A stretch of 64,000 nucleotides of DNA from Thermoleptolyngbya sp046719575 (GCA_046719575.1 JBDNCP010000003.1:1-64000); one strand, 5' to 3'. Positions 50,620 to 59,863 are shown, counted from the stretch's first letter. The notes: a model not told the origin generated them from the letters alone. Numbers and translations are program-made.

Positions 50620-52014
50620 CTACCCCACCGGCACAGCCGCCAGATTCTTCTGGATCATCTCCCGATACTGGCTCTTTTGCTTCACGCCGAGCATCTGCCC
50701 CACCAGTGCCTTGTCTTTGAAGAACTGTACCGTCGGGGTTCCGGTAACGCCTGCATTAGCGGCGATCTCAGGGTCTTGCTCGATGTCGATAATGACGTAG
50801 TGAACCTGGTCGGCAAATTCGTCGATCACCTTGCTGAGAATTGGCTTTAGCGTATGGCAGGGGCCGCAGGTGGGCGAGGTATAGATAACCACAATCAGGC
50901 GATCGCTCTCGTGATATAACTTCCGCAGCGCGTAGCCGCCTTCGTGCCGGGTGTTTGCCAGGTCAAATTCTGAGGCTTGCTGCTCCTCGGTCTTGTGGGC
51001 GGGTGCTTCGTGGGGGCGCTCCGACGCTTCCGTCTGGTGAAATTCCTGAATCAGCCCGTTAGCTGAGAGATAGCGCTCCGCCAGCAGCGCCGCCATGCAG
51101 CCCGTCCCCGCTGCCGTAATCGCCTGCCGATATTCGTGATCTTGCACATCGCCTGCGGCAAACACGCCGTCTACATTCGTCTTCACATCTTCATGGGTAA
51201 CAATGTAGCCCACGCCATCTAGGTCAATTTGTCCTTGAAACAGCGACGTATTCGGGGTGTGCCCGATGGCATAGAACAAACCTCTGGCGGCAATTTCACC
51301 CGTCTCGCCCGTGTGATTGTTGATAGTCTTAATCCCCGTCATCAGATTGCCATCGCCAAATACCTCGGTCGCCGACGTGTTCCAATGCACGGTGATTTTT
51401 GGATTTCGCAGCACGCGATCCTGCATGGCCTTGCTGGCCCGCATCTTGTCGCCGCGCACCAGCAGGTGAACGTGGGAGCCATACTTGGTCAGATACACGG
51501 CCTCCTCTGCGGCCGAGTCGCCGCCGCCGATCACCACCAACTCGGCATTGCGGAAAATCGGCGTGGCCCCGTCGCAGATAGCGCAGGCCGAGATGCCCCG
51601 CGTCCAATACTCCGCTTCTCCGGGCAGGTTTAGCCGCTTTGCCGTTGCACCTGTGCAGATGATGACCGTGTGGGCCCGCACCTCGCGTTCTTCTGAGCGA
51701 ATCACAAACGGCCGCTGGCTGAAATCTACCGAGGTCACGTCTTCGGTGACCAACTCAGCTCCCCAGCGCAATGCCTGTGCCTTCATGTTGTCCATTAGGT
51801 TGGGGCCGGTGATGCCGTTGGGAAAGCCAGGGAAATTTTCAACTTCGGTGGTGGTCATGAGTTGTCCACCGGGCAGCCCGCCGGCCTGAAACCCTTCAAA
51901 CACAAACGGCTTCAAATTTGCCCGCGCTGCATAGATCGCAGCCGTATAGCCTGCCGGGCCGGAGCCAATAATGACCACGTTTTCTACTGCATTTTCGACC
52001 GCTGGGTTTGCCAT
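50620..52014 (-). CDS. trxB: NADPH-thioredoxin reductase with fused thioredoxin (NTRC)
   Basis: The 464-residue protein passes electrons from NADPH through FAD and an active-site disulfide to its own C-terminal thioredoxin. The reductase half has VVIIGSGPAGYTAAIYAARA (FAD site), SACAICDGA (redox CxxC, about 135) and VIGGGDSAAEEA (NADPH site). The C-terminal domain, from about residue 365, has TSPTCGPCHTL with the CGPC site. NTRC is typical of cyanobacteria and plastids, where it reduces 2-Cys peroxiredoxins. I start at ATG 52014; the 11 extra residues upstream add nothing conserved. Convergent with tadA. Confidence 0.95.
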   Translation of the reverse strand: MANPAVENAVENVVIIGSGPAGYTAAIYAARANLKPFVFEGFQAGGLPGGQLMTTTEVENFPGFPNGITGPNLMDNMKAQALRWGAELVTEDVTSVDFSQRPFVIRSEEREVRAHTVIICTGATAKRLNLPGEAEYWTRGISACAICDGATPIFRNAELVVIGGGDSAAEEAVYLTKYGSHVHLLVRGDKMRASKAMQDRVLRNPKITVHWNTSATEVFGDGNLMTGIKTINNHTGETGEIAARGLFYAIGHTPNTSLFQGQIDLDGVGYIVTHEDVKTNVDGVFAAGDVQDHEYRQAITAAGTGCMAALLAERYLSANGLIQEFHQTEASERPHEAPAHKTEEQQASEFDLANTRHEGGYALRKLYHESDRLIVVIYTSPTCGPCHTLKPILSKVIDEFADQVHYVIIDIEQDPEIAANAGVTGTPTVQFFKDKALVGQMLGVKQKSQYREMIQKNLAAVPVG

Positions 52015-52234
52015 AGGGAAATAGATAAACTCATAACGACTACGCATAGCTTAGCATAGGATTTTGGGAGCGTAAAGAGATGTTTCGGGGTGGGTGGGTA
52101 ATTGAGTGAGTGGGTGGGTGTTGTGGAATTAGATTTCTGAGGTTGCGGTGGAAGTCTTGGTCACCATTTGCCAGGTAAAAGGTGCGCTATTCTACTCTCA
52201 ACATCACATTATCCATTCCCCAAAAATTGAGGCT

Positions 52235-52837
52235 ATGCTGACACAGATTGTGCGCCCGATGGTTCGCACGCAACTGCGGCTTTTGGCCAGCAGCCAGTCT
52301 ACCCGCGCTACGCTGGTGAACACGATCGCCCAGTGGTTGGGCTTTTTGGGTGTGGAGGCGCGGGTCACCGAAATTGATGCTGCGTCGGACAAGATTCAAG
52401 TTTCGCTGGTGGTGGGCAAGCCCGATGCCTGCGATCGCCATGACTGGGAGCAAATTTTGAAAAATTTGGAGGCGAGTGAGCGGGCCAGTGGCACAGAGCC
52501 AGCAGAGCCGATCGTGCTGACTCCACAGCAGCAGAGCAAGTTGCAGCGACTCTTGGCCTATGTGATTCAGGCAGGTAGCCCCGATAGCAAGGTGGTGTGG
52601 GAGGATGTGCTGCCGCAGTTGCGAAATCTGGGGTATGAAGAAGACATGCTGCTGGGCATTCGCTCGGCGCTGAAGATTCCGCAATCGCTGGAAGTGCTGA
52701 CGGAGGGGCTGGATGCTGACCTGGCGGCGATCGCCCTGCCCAAGGCCGTCAGCCTGTCGATGCTCGATCGCCGCGTCACCGCCTCAGAAGATCAGGCGCT
52801 CTCTGCGCTCCTAGACGCGATGAAGCACCCACTCTAG
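52235..52837 (+). CDS. Conserved hypothetical protein
   Basis: The 200-residue soluble protein is of unknown family. It opens with VRPMVRTQLRLLASSQSTRATLVNTIAQWLGFLGVEARVTEI, an alpha-then-beta segment with a likely acidic middle. A helical part follows (LTPQQQSKLQRLLAYVIQAG) and then a C-terminal set with WEDVLPQLRNLGY and GIRSALKIP. I use ATG 52235, since the upstream extension to 52148 lacks protein-like conservation. It is divergent from the NTRC gene and convergent with the TPR membrane gene. Confidence 0.7.
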   Translation: MLTQIVRPMVRTQLRLLASSQSTRATLVNTIAQWLGFLGVEARVTEIDAASDKIQVSLVVGKPDACDRHDWEQILKNLEASERASGTEPAEPIVLTPQQQSKLQRLLAYVIQAGSPDSKVVWEDVLPQLRNLGYEEDMLLGIRSALKIPQSLEVLTEGLDADLAAIALPKAVSLSMLDRRVTASEDQALSALLDAMKHPL

Positions 52838-52853
52838 GCTGCTTTTTGGTTTC

Positions 52854-54131
52854 CTAAAAATCTCGCCGCTGTAGGGCTGCTTGAGCCAGGGTATACCAGG
52901 CATTTTCTTCGGGAATAGTGCGGTCTGCGGTGTTGGCACAGGCCTGCCATTCTGCCGTTGCGGGTTTGTCTTGGGCCTTCCACACCTGAGCCAGCAGGCA
53001 GTGAGCAGAGGCTCGCTGGGGCGCGATTTGGATTGCTGTTTGCAAGTTAGCAGCGGCTTCGTCAAAGCGATCCTGCTGAAACGCAATCCACCCCAGATTG
53101 TTGTGATAGCTGTAGGTAAAGTCTGGGCTTGGTATTGCCCCCGACCCTTCTGGGGTTACCCCAGCCGACGCAGTTTGATCGCCCTGCATCAGCACACTGG
53201 CGGCCATGTCATATTGTCTATCGAGGATATACAGCCGAGAGAGCGGAATGCTGGCCTGAGACAAACCGCCCTGGAGCGCGAGGCGATATTGGGCGATCGC
53301 CTTTTCCGCATTCTGCCCGCTTTCATACACGGTGCCCAGGTCGTAGCGCGTTTGGGGATTGTCGGGATCAAGCGCGAGCGATCGCTGCAAGTTCTCTTCG
53401 GCGCGGGTCATTTCGCCCTGAGCCTGATTTTCGTTGCCCCAGGCGGCGTAGAGGCTGGCGATGCGGGGCAGGTTGGCATGTAGCCCCAGCAGCAGCAACA
53501 GCAGCCCGCTGGATAGCCCCAGCTTTGCCTCGTGTTGATAATGAGACGGCACGCCCAGTTGCGCCAGCCCGCGCTCGGTGGCTTCTTGCCCTGCCTGGGT
53601 CAGCGCTGTTTTCCCGGTCAGCAGCGTCAGCACGCTCTGTCCCACGATGATGAAAGAACCGAGCAGGTCGGTGCCCCCGGTCAAAAACTTGCTAGAAATA
53701 TCCATCACTAGGCTAAAGCTGGCGGCTAGCGTGGTGACTGTGAGCGCGTCCCAAAGCCAGTCGAGGCGATCGCGCGGGTCGAGCGGCTTAGAAAAATTCC
53801 ACCACCAGGCGCTAGCGGGCGGATTCAGGCTGTCGCGCCAGGTGGCCAAGTCGAGATGACGGGCGATCGCCCCGCTCTGCTGTCTCAACCGCTGATCGAG
53901 CCGATAAATTTCTGCCCGAATTGCCGGATCAGCCGGTGCTGTGTCGAGGGTAGCCTGTACTTCATCTCGCGCCGTCAGCACCTGCAAAATCACCGCTTCG
54001 TTGGGTTGCTCGGCGAGGGCTTCTAAAGATTGCAGGGCAAATTCATAGCGCTGAAGCACTGGATGATCAGAACTAAATCGGGACGCTTCGGGCGAGAGGG
54101 TAGACATCTTCTCCGCAGGCAGCTTATTCAT
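52854..54131 (-). CDS. TPR-repeat membrane protein
   Basis: The 425-residue product has an N-terminal helical region, an aromatic segment WWWNFSKPLDPRDRLDWLWDAL, two or three membrane helices at about 127-215 (ALTVTTLAASFSLVMDI, then LLGSFIIVGQSVLTLL, then LGLSSGLLLLLLGLHANLP) and a series of TPRs (LQRSLALDPDNPQTRYDLG; AIAQYRLALQGG; LQTAIQIAPQRASAHCLLAQ). It probably scaffolds other proteins at the membrane. Function unknown. Followed by a lipoprotein gene upstream in the same direction (87 bp gap). Confidence 0.78.
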   Translation of the reverse strand: MNKLPAEKMSTLSPEASRFSSDHPVLQRYEFALQSLEALAEQPNEAVILQVLTARDEVQATLDTAPADPAIRAEIYRLDQRLRQQSGAIARHLDLATWRDSLNPPASAWWWNFSKPLDPRDRLDWLWDALTVTTLAASFSLVMDISSKFLTGGTDLLGSFIIVGQSVLTLLTGKTALTQAGQEATERGLAQLGVPSHYQHEAKLGLSSGLLLLLLGLHANLPRIASLYAAWGNENQAQGEMTRAEENLQRSLALDPDNPQTRYDLGTVYESGQNAEKAIAQYRLALQGGLSQASIPLSRLYILDRQYDMAASVLMQGDQTASAGVTPEGSGAIPSPDFTYSYHNNLGWIAFQQDRFDEAAANLQTAIQIAPQRASAHCLLAQVWKAQDKPATAEWQACANTADRTIPEENAWYTLAQAALQRRDF

Positions 54132-54218
54132 AGGGAAACTCTAGGGGAGATCTTCATCGAGCGATTCTAGAAACGGCTTATCTAGAACTTGACCGCTATC
54201 GATGATCGCTGGGGCTGC

Positions 54219-54638
54219 CTATAACACCAACTGCGTCACCCAGCTTTCCGCATCTGCCTGATTTTGGGGATTGGTCTGTCGCCGCGCCAGTCGCCAGGTT
54301 TTGCCCTCGATTTGCCGCTGAAGATAGATTTCAAACGGATTGGCTTTTTGCGTTACGTTTCGCCCCGGAAACTCCAGCGTCACGTCGTAAGTTCCGCGCA
54401 CCCGAAACCCCCGCAGGTTGCCGATTTGCAGCCCTTGCTCGTCGGTAATTTTGACGTTGCTAATGGTAAATGGCGGAAACGTCGGGTCATGCGGATTCAG
54501 CAGTTGGATCAGGTCTTCTTGCGTCTGGCTGAACTGGAGGGCGATCGCCCGCTCCACAATATCTCGACCGGGCCCAGAGACAGCGCTACAGGCCGTGAGG
54601 ACGAAGGCGAGGAGGATGGCGATGAGGGGACGGAGCAT
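54219..54638 (-). CDS. Small lipoprotein of unknown function
   Basis: The 139-residue protein has a lipoprotein signal (LIAILLAFVLTAC, Cys17), so it should be lipid-anchored. The mature part is about 120 residues of alternating strands (FTISNVKITDEQGLQIGNLRGFRV, then YDVTLEFPGRNV, then WRLARRQT). No family was recognised. It is just upstream of the TPR membrane gene on the same strand and may act with it. A mirrored heptamer tract lies between its start and the O-methyltransferase start. Confidence 0.72.
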   Translation of the reverse strand: MLRPLIAILLAFVLTACSAVSGPGRDIVERAIALQFSQTQEDLIQLLNPHDPTFPPFTISNVKITDEQGLQIGNLRGFRVRGTYDVTLEFPGRNVTQKANPFEIYLQRQIEGKTWRLARRQTNPQNQADAESWVTQLVL

Positions 54639-54654
54639 GGGGAGGTGGCGGGAT

Positions 54655-54838
54655 GGGGAGGGGAAAACGAAGAAGGAAGAACGAAGAAGGAAGAACGAAG
54701 AACGAAGAACGAAAATCGAAGAACGAAGAACGAAGAACGAAAATCGAAGAACGAAAATCGAAGAACGAAAAACGGAACTTCTTCCCTCTTCTTTTTTCTC
54801 TCTTCTCTCTTCTTTTTTTCTCTCTTCTCTCTTCTCAG
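54655..54838. repeat. Mirrored heptanucleotide tract in a divergent promoter region
   Basis: A plus-strand purine arm of GAAGAAC/GAAAATC/GAAGAAG units (about 17) is followed, after the centre GAAAAACGGAACTTCTTC, by a pyrimidine arm of TTCTCTC/TTCTTTT units. It occupies nearly the whole gap between the divergent lipoprotein and O-methyltransferase genes, where any promoters must lie. Confidence 0.9.
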
Positions 54839-54878
54839 AACATCTTATGATCCAATTGCTCTCCTATCGTTGAAAACT

Positions 54879-55541
54879 ATGACTAGCAAAAGCCTGGGGC
54901 TGTCGGAACCGCTGCATGATTATCTGCTGTCGGTGTCGCTGCGAGAGCCGGAGGTGTTGCGATCGCTCCGAGAGGAGACAGCCCGCCATCCAGAGTGCAT
55001 CATGCAGATTACGCCCGACCAAGGGCAGTTTTTGGCGCTGCTGGTGCAACTGATGGGCGCGACGAAAACGCTGGAAATTGGCGTGTTTACAGGATACAGT
55101 GCCCTAGCGGTGGCGCTGGCGCTGCCTGAGACGGGTCGTGTGGTGGCGTGTGATGTCAGCGAAGACTATACGGCGATCGCCCGTCGCTATTGGCAGCAGG
55201 CAGGCGTGGCGCACAAGATCGCGCTGCACCTTGCGCCCGCCCTAGACACGCTAGATCGCCTGCTCGCCGAGGGGCAAGCGGGCACCTTTGACTTTGCCTT
55301 TATCGACGCAGACAAGGGCAACTACTGGAACTATTACGAGCGATCGCTCCAGCTCCTCCGTCCCGGCGGACTGGTCGCAATCGATAACGTCCTCTGGGGC
55401 GGCGACGTTATCAACCCCGACAACCAATCCCCCAGCACCCTCGCCATTCGCGAGTTCAACCAGAAAATTCACCAAGACCACCGCGTGTCTCTCAGCATGA
55501 TTCCCGTGTCAGACGGCCTGACGCTGGCGATGAAGCGATAG
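54879..55541 (+). CDS. SAM-dependent O-methyltransferase
   Basis: The 220-residue Rossmann methyltransferase is of the caffeoyl-CoA/catechol type (like Synechocystis Slr0095). It has the SAM loop LEIGVFTGYSALAVALALP (about 64-82), VACDVSEDYTAIARRYW, the metal-binding Asp in FAFIDADKGNYWNYYE and the second acidic site in AIDNVLWGGDV, then SLSMIPVSDGLTLAMKR at the C-terminus. It probably methylates hydroxylated aromatics in a divalent-metal-dependent way. I start at ATG 54879; upstream in-frame sequence is heptamer repeat. Confidence 0.9.
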   Translation: MTSKSLGLSEPLHDYLLSVSLREPEVLRSLREETARHPECIMQITPDQGQFLALLVQLMGATKTLEIGVFTGYSALAVALALPETGRVVACDVSEDYTAIARRYWQQAGVAHKIALHLAPALDTLDRLLAEGQAGTFDFAFIDADKGNYWNYYERSLQLLRPGGLVAIDNVLWGGDVINPDNQSPSTLAIREFNQKIHQDHRVSLSMIPVSDGLTLAMKR

Positions 55542-55765
55542 AGGGAAGGGGGAAGGGGGAAGAACGAAGAGGGAAGAGGGAAGAACGAAGAACGAAGAGG
55601 GAAAAGGGAAGAATGAAGAGGGAAGAACGAAGAACGAAGAGGAAAAGGGAAGAATGAAGAGGGAAGAATGAAGAGGGAAGAATGAAGAGGGAAGAGGGAA
55701 GAATAGGTGTTTTTCGTTCTTCGTTCTTCGTTCTTCGTTCTTCATTTTTCGTTCTTTCCATGCCT
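55542..55765. repeat. Mirrored heptanucleotide tract
   Basis: A long plus-strand purine run of GAAGAAC, GAAGAGG and GAAGAAT units starts right after the O-methyltransferase stop and is followed, via GAATAGGTGTTTTTCGTTC, by a pyrimidine arm ending near 55757. It separates this gene from the VTE6-like gene. Confidence 0.9.
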
Positions 55766-55833
55766 CTACCGAAATCATCGCTTACCCTAATATCAGGGTT
55801 CTTTTGCAAAATCGCTTTGGGGAGGACGCTGCC

Positions 55834-56622
55834 ATGCCCATTTCTAGCGAGTGGATGCCCTGGCTGGTGGGGTTGGGGTTAAATAGCCTGCTGGCGGCGA
55901 TCGCCTGGGTTTTGCCCAAAAAGCTGCTGACTCCGGCGGGCATCTTCCATGCCTGGGCGCTGGGGGTGATTTTGTTTGGCACGCTGGGCTGGCGCGGCTA
56001 TGTGGTGATGGTGGTGTACTTCCTGGTGGGGTCGGCGGTCACGCGCATCGGCAAACAGCGCAAGGAAGAAGCAGGCATTGCCGAAAAGCGCTCTGGGGCG
56101 CGGGGCCCGGAAAATGTGTGGGGGTCGGCGCTGACGGCGACGCTGTGTGCGCTGGGCATCTACGCGCTAGGCAGTGTTGGCACGGCGACGACACAGGTCA
56201 TCATCGTGCTGTTGGCGTTGGGCTATGTGGCTAGCATCGCCACCAAGCTGGCCGACACCACCGCGACGGAAATTGGCAAAGCCTACGGTCGCCGCACGTT
56301 TTTGATTACTAACTTCCAGCCTGTTCCGGCGGGCACGGAGGGCGCAGTCAGCCTGGAGGGAACGCTGGCGGGGCTGCTGGGGGCGGCGCTGATTGCCACG
56401 CTGGGCTGGGCGGTGAGGCTGATTGCCCCGATCGAGATTCCCATGTGCATTGCGGCTGCGTTTATCGCTACGAATCTAGAAAGCTTGATCGGTGCAACGC
56501 TGCAATCAAAATATCGTTGGCTCACCAACGAGATGGTGAATATCGTGAACACGATTTTGGGGGCGATCGCCGCCATTGCGATCGCCGGAGCCTACTACTT
56601 TCTCGCTCATCAGCTTGCCTAA
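55834..56622 (+). CDS. DUF92/TIGR00297 membrane protein, VTE6-like phytyl-phosphate kinase
   Basis: The 262-residue protein has about seven membrane helices and belongs to the family of plant VTE6 and its cyanobacterial homologue Sll0875. These convert phytyl phosphate to phytyl diphosphate for tocopherol and phylloquinone synthesis after phytol release. Conserved stretches are GIFHAWALGVILFGTLGWRG (about 36-55), KRSGARGPENVWGSALTA, ATKLADTTATEIGKAYG and TEGAVSLEGTLAGLLGA. The acidic ADTTATEIGK box is diagnostic. Start is ATG 55834. The window has no other tocopherol genes. Confidence 0.85.
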   Translation: MPISSEWMPWLVGLGLNSLLAAIAWVLPKKLLTPAGIFHAWALGVILFGTLGWRGYVVMVVYFLVGSAVTRIGKQRKEEAGIAEKRSGARGPENVWGSALTATLCALGIYALGSVGTATTQVIIVLLALGYVASIATKLADTTATEIGKAYGRRTFLITNFQPVPAGTEGAVSLEGTLAGLLGAALIATLGWAVRLIAPIEIPMCIAAAFIATNLESLIGATLQSKYRWLTNEMVNIVNTILGAIAAIAIAGAYYFLAHQLA

Positions 56623-56857
56623 AGCGCCGAGGGTAACACCTGGCAGCGAGCAGCTAATGCCCCAGTTGGATAGTCTTCGATCGGAATCAACAACCTGCTC
56701 TGCTAGCCAGACGACCGCACTCAGTCCCTCAATCCTGCTTTAATACTACCTATCCTGTCGATCCAAGACCGCAAGTTTATCCGAGAATAGGATCACTGCA
56801 CTCTGCTTTGGCGGTCACTGCTGCTGGATTTTCCGGATTGGATTAAGCAAGCCCTGC

Positions 56858-58822
56858 ATGAGCATTTCTGAATCTGTGCTGGATGCGCTGTTGAAGCGAT
56901 CGCCCCACTTGCGCCCCCAGCTTTATTTCAAATCGTCGCTCACTGCCCTCTCTCACGCGATGGAGGATCAGGTTCTAGCATCCTCCGGTCAGCCGCTGGT
57001 CATTGCCAGCTTCCAGCGAGAGCGGTTCTATCGGCAAGAGTCGCATCGGTATCTCCGCATTGCCGCGCTGACCCCCCAGGTCTACGTGCTGGCTGCGCCC
57101 GAAACAGATTTTATGAATCGCTCGGAGGAATACGAAACCGTCGCCTTTGACCCCGCCGATTCGCTTAGTCAAGAGTGGCATCTAGTCGTCGTTGGGCAGC
57201 AATATTCTGCCTGTCTGGTCTGCCGCGAGCGCACCAGCTTGCCGACCCTCGCCGACTCCGCCGAAATGACGATGGATCAAACCCGCCGCTTTGAAGGCGT
57301 GTGGACGTTTGATCGCCAGGTGAGCTACCACGCCGCCGAGATTTTGCTCGATCGCATTCTGGCCTATCGCCCAGAGCTAGCAGACAAGATCGCCGCCGCC
57401 AAGGCCAACATCTTGCTGCCGCAGCCCGCCAAGCTCGAAGTAGACCCCGACCCCTTTGCTCAGCGCCTCGTCACCCATTTGCAGGCGGGGCAATACAAGC
57501 TGCTCAAGGCCTATCGCTCCATCGCCACACAAGAGCGCAAAGAGCGCCTGGTGAACTCGATCACCACGGCGATGCGCCAGTCGCTCAACACCGACGACAT
57601 CTTCCGCGTGGCGGTGGAGGAGTTGGGCAAAGCGATGCAAGTGTGTCGCTGCATTATCTATCGCTGCAAAGACACCGACAGTAGTGCCAAAATCGCCTAC
57701 GAATATCGCCGCGACAAGCGTGTTTCCTCTCTGGTCGATCAAGATTGGCCGCTGCGAGATAATCCGCTGTTTCAAGCTGTGGCGCAGCAGCAGACCTCTG
57801 TGGCGATTGCCAATACCAGTGCCGACCCACAGTTTGACCTATCGCCGCTACAGCCAATTTTGAAGCGATCGCCCGTCCGCGCCTGGCTGATGGTGCCCGT
57901 GGTGAACCAGGGGCGACTGCTGGGCATGGTGGAGCTACACCACTGCCAGAGGGAGCCGCACCCCTGGACAGACGAAGCGCGATCGCTCGTAGAATCGGTC
58001 GCCTCCCAGTTGGGGGTGGCCATTCTCCAGGCCGAATCCTACGCCAACTTGGAAGACCTAAACGAGCAGCTCGAAGCGCTAGAGCGCACCCGCAGTAACC
58101 TGATCGCCATCACCGGGCACGAACTCCGCACGCCCCTCTCTACCATTCAAGTGTGTCTCGAAAGCCTGGCCAGCGAACCCGATATGCCCGCCGAACTGCG
58201 CCAGGTGATGCTCAGCACGGCGCTGGCTGATGCAGAGCGAATGCGGAAGCTGGTACAGGATTTTCTTACGCTGTCGCGGCTGGAGAGCGGCCGCGTCGAG
58301 TGGCATTTGGAGCCGCTGGCATTGCAAGAGTGCGTTGATCTAGCCCTCAGCAGCCTGCGGACGCGCCAAGCCGACGAACCGCTGCCCAAAATTCAAACCA
58401 ACGTGCCGGGAGAACTGCCGCTGGTCAAGGCCGACGGAGAATGGCTGGTGGAGGTGCTAGCCAAGCTGCTAGACAACGCCTGCAAGTTTACCGAATCCAC
58501 CGGAGAAGTGATGATCGAGGCGCACCAAAACGGCGGCAAGATGCTGGAGGTGACGATTGCCGATACGGGGCGTGGCATCGAGCCAAATCGGTTGGAAGTC
58601 GTGTTTGACCGTTTCTATCAAGAAGAGGGGGCACTGCGGCGGACGGCGGGCGGCACGGGTTTAGGACTTGCTATCTGTCGGCAAATCATCCTGGCGCTGG
58701 GCGGCCAGATCTGGGCCGAGTCGGGCGGGCGCGACCAGGGCAGCCAGTTTCACTTTACGCTGCCGCTGGCGCAGGAAGCCACCAGTGCCTCTGGGGCTAG
58801 GGGGAGAGGTGGCCGTTCTTGA
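56858..58822 (+). CDS. DICT-GAF sensor histidine kinase
   Basis: The 654-residue soluble kinase has an N-terminal DICT domain (about 1-155; PQLYFKSSLTALSHAMEDQVL and YVLAAPETDF), a linker, a GAF domain (about 250-400; YRCKDTDSSAKIAYEYRRD and LMVPVVNQGRLLGMVELHHC), HisKA with His421 (AITGHELRTPLSTIQ) and an ATPase domain with KLLDNACKFTE, DTGRGIEP and GTGLGLAI. DICT domains occur with GAF in cyanobacterial signalling, often linked to light or redox sensing. A bilin-type Cys is not obvious. No response regulator is adjacent. Confidence 0.93.
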   Translation: MSISESVLDALLKRSPHLRPQLYFKSSLTALSHAMEDQVLASSGQPLVIASFQRERFYRQESHRYLRIAALTPQVYVLAAPETDFMNRSEEYETVAFDPADSLSQEWHLVVVGQQYSACLVCRERTSLPTLADSAEMTMDQTRRFEGVWTFDRQVSYHAAEILLDRILAYRPELADKIAAAKANILLPQPAKLEVDPDPFAQRLVTHLQAGQYKLLKAYRSIATQERKERLVNSITTAMRQSLNTDDIFRVAVEELGKAMQVCRCIIYRCKDTDSSAKIAYEYRRDKRVSSLVDQDWPLRDNPLFQAVAQQQTSVAIANTSADPQFDLSPLQPILKRSPVRAWLMVPVVNQGRLLGMVELHHCQREPHPWTDEARSLVESVASQLGVAILQAESYANLEDLNEQLEALERTRSNLIAITGHELRTPLSTIQVCLESLASEPDMPAELRQVMLSTALADAERMRKLVQDFLTLSRLESGRVEWHLEPLALQECVDLALSSLRTRQADEPLPKIQTNVPGELPLVKADGEWLVEVLAKLLDNACKFTESTGEVMIEAHQNGGKMLEVTIADTGRGIEPNRLEVVFDRFYQEEGALRRTAGGTGLGLAICRQIILALGGQIWAESGGRDQGSQFHFTLPLAQEATSASGARGRGGRS

Positions 58823-58912
58823 AGAAGGAAGAAGGAAGAACGAAGAACGAAGAATGAAGAAGGAAGAAGGAAGAATGAAGAAGGAAGAACGAAGAGAGAA
58901 GGGCGGCTGTTC
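58816..58912. repeat. Heptanucleotide repeat tract between convergent genes
   Basis: Plus-strand GAAGAAG/GAAGAAC/GAAGAAT units run from the kinase stop to the glycosyltransferase stop, bracketed by TTCTT words. Only the purine arm is long. Confidence 0.88.
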
Positions 58913-59863
58913 TTAAGGTCTGAAAGTTAGGTCTGAAAGGTTTGCTGAGGTGGCTGTGCCGATTGCCGCTAAAAACCCCGCCAGATAAAATATCAGCCGC
59001 GTGAGAACTTTCAGCGGGTGGCCGCCCTTGTTGCAGGGTGGATTTCCCAAAACGTGACAGTCAAATAGTTTGGCAAAGAATCGGAGGCACTGGGCTGCCG
59101 TCAGGTTTTTCAGCCCCAGCCAAAAGTGATTGTGATAAAAGCTGATTTGATAGCGGGGCGATCGCGTCGAAAGGTCATGACAGCCGCCCGTTTCCTCACC
59201 CAGATGCACCAGCCACGCCTGCGGGTCGTACCAGATCATCAGCCCCGTCGCCCGCAGCCGCAGGCACACATCCGATTCCTCTCGCACAGCGCTGCCCCGA
59301 AACCGTTCGTCAAACCAGAGCTGGTGCTGGGTAAAGAGCGATCGCCGAAAGGACATATTGCAGCCCCGCACCGACAGCACTCGCTGTGGCTGCACCGTAT
59401 GAACCAAATCCAGGTGATACCAGGCGATCGCCGGATCATTCGCTTCTGGCGGCAGTTGCTCGATTAAACAATCCGGGTCGTCCGCCAGCTTCAGCCGATC
59501 CAGCACCCGTCCGGCGATCGCCCCAATCTCTGGGTTTTGATAATGTCGGGCGTGCATTGCCAAAAAATCCGGCGGCATCTGCACGTCATCGTCTACAAAC
59601 ACCACAATGTCGCCTTTTGCCTGAGCGATGCCGACATTCCGCGCCCGTGGCAGGCTGGCCCAGTCCACCCGCAGCCAAGTGAGCTTGCCCGCCGCTGCCC
59701 ATTCCGCCAGCGTGGCCTCGGTTTCGGGTTCATGCGCCGCCGTCTGATCCACCACGATAATTTCGTAGGTGGGATACGCTTGTCGCAGCGCATCCCGCAG
59801 CGTGGCCCGCAGCACCGCCTCGCGCCGATAGGTGGGAATAATCAGGGAAAGGAAGGGAAGCAT
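58913..59863 (-). CDS. Family 2 glycosyltransferase
   Basis: The 316-residue enzyme begins LPFLSLIIPTYRREAVLRATL, has EIIVVDQTA (in place of the more usual VVDDGS), RARNVGIAQAKGDIVVFVDDDV with the metal-binding DDD, and a second acidic motif in AVREESDVCLRLRATGL. The C-terminus (TLKVLTRLIFYLAGFLAAIG) may be an amphipathic or membrane-contacting helix. Likely rhamnosyl- or other sugar transfer in surface-glycan synthesis; substrate unknown. I start at ATG 59863 and drop 12 upstream residues. Confidence 0.87.
   Translation of the reverse strand: MLPFLSLIIPTYRREAVLRATLRDALRQAYPTYEIIVVDQTAAHEPETEATLAEWAAAGKLTWLRVDWASLPRARNVGIAQAKGDIVVFVDDDVQMPPDFLAMHARHYQNPEIGAIAGRVLDRLKLADDPDCLIEQLPPEANDPAIAWYHLDLVHTVQPQRVLSVRGCNMSFRRSLFTQHQLWFDERFRGSAVREESDVCLRLRATGLMIWYDPQAWLVHLGEETGGCHDLSTRSPRYQISFYHNHFWLGLKNLTAAQCLRFFAKLFDCHVLGNPPCNKGGHPLKVLTRLIFYLAGFLAAIGTATSANLSDLTFRP

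Noticed and set aside
52085..52125. GGGTGGGTGGGT-type run as a possible G-quadruplex
   Set aside because: Short G3 runs are present, but this looks like another simple tandem repeat and nothing else supports a regulatory role.
54264..54878. Long N-terminal extension of the O-methyltransferase frame
   Set aside because: The frame is open only because it passes antisense to the lipoprotein gene and then through the 7-bp-repeat tract; the translated repeats are low complexity and the methyltransferase family starts at ATG 54879.
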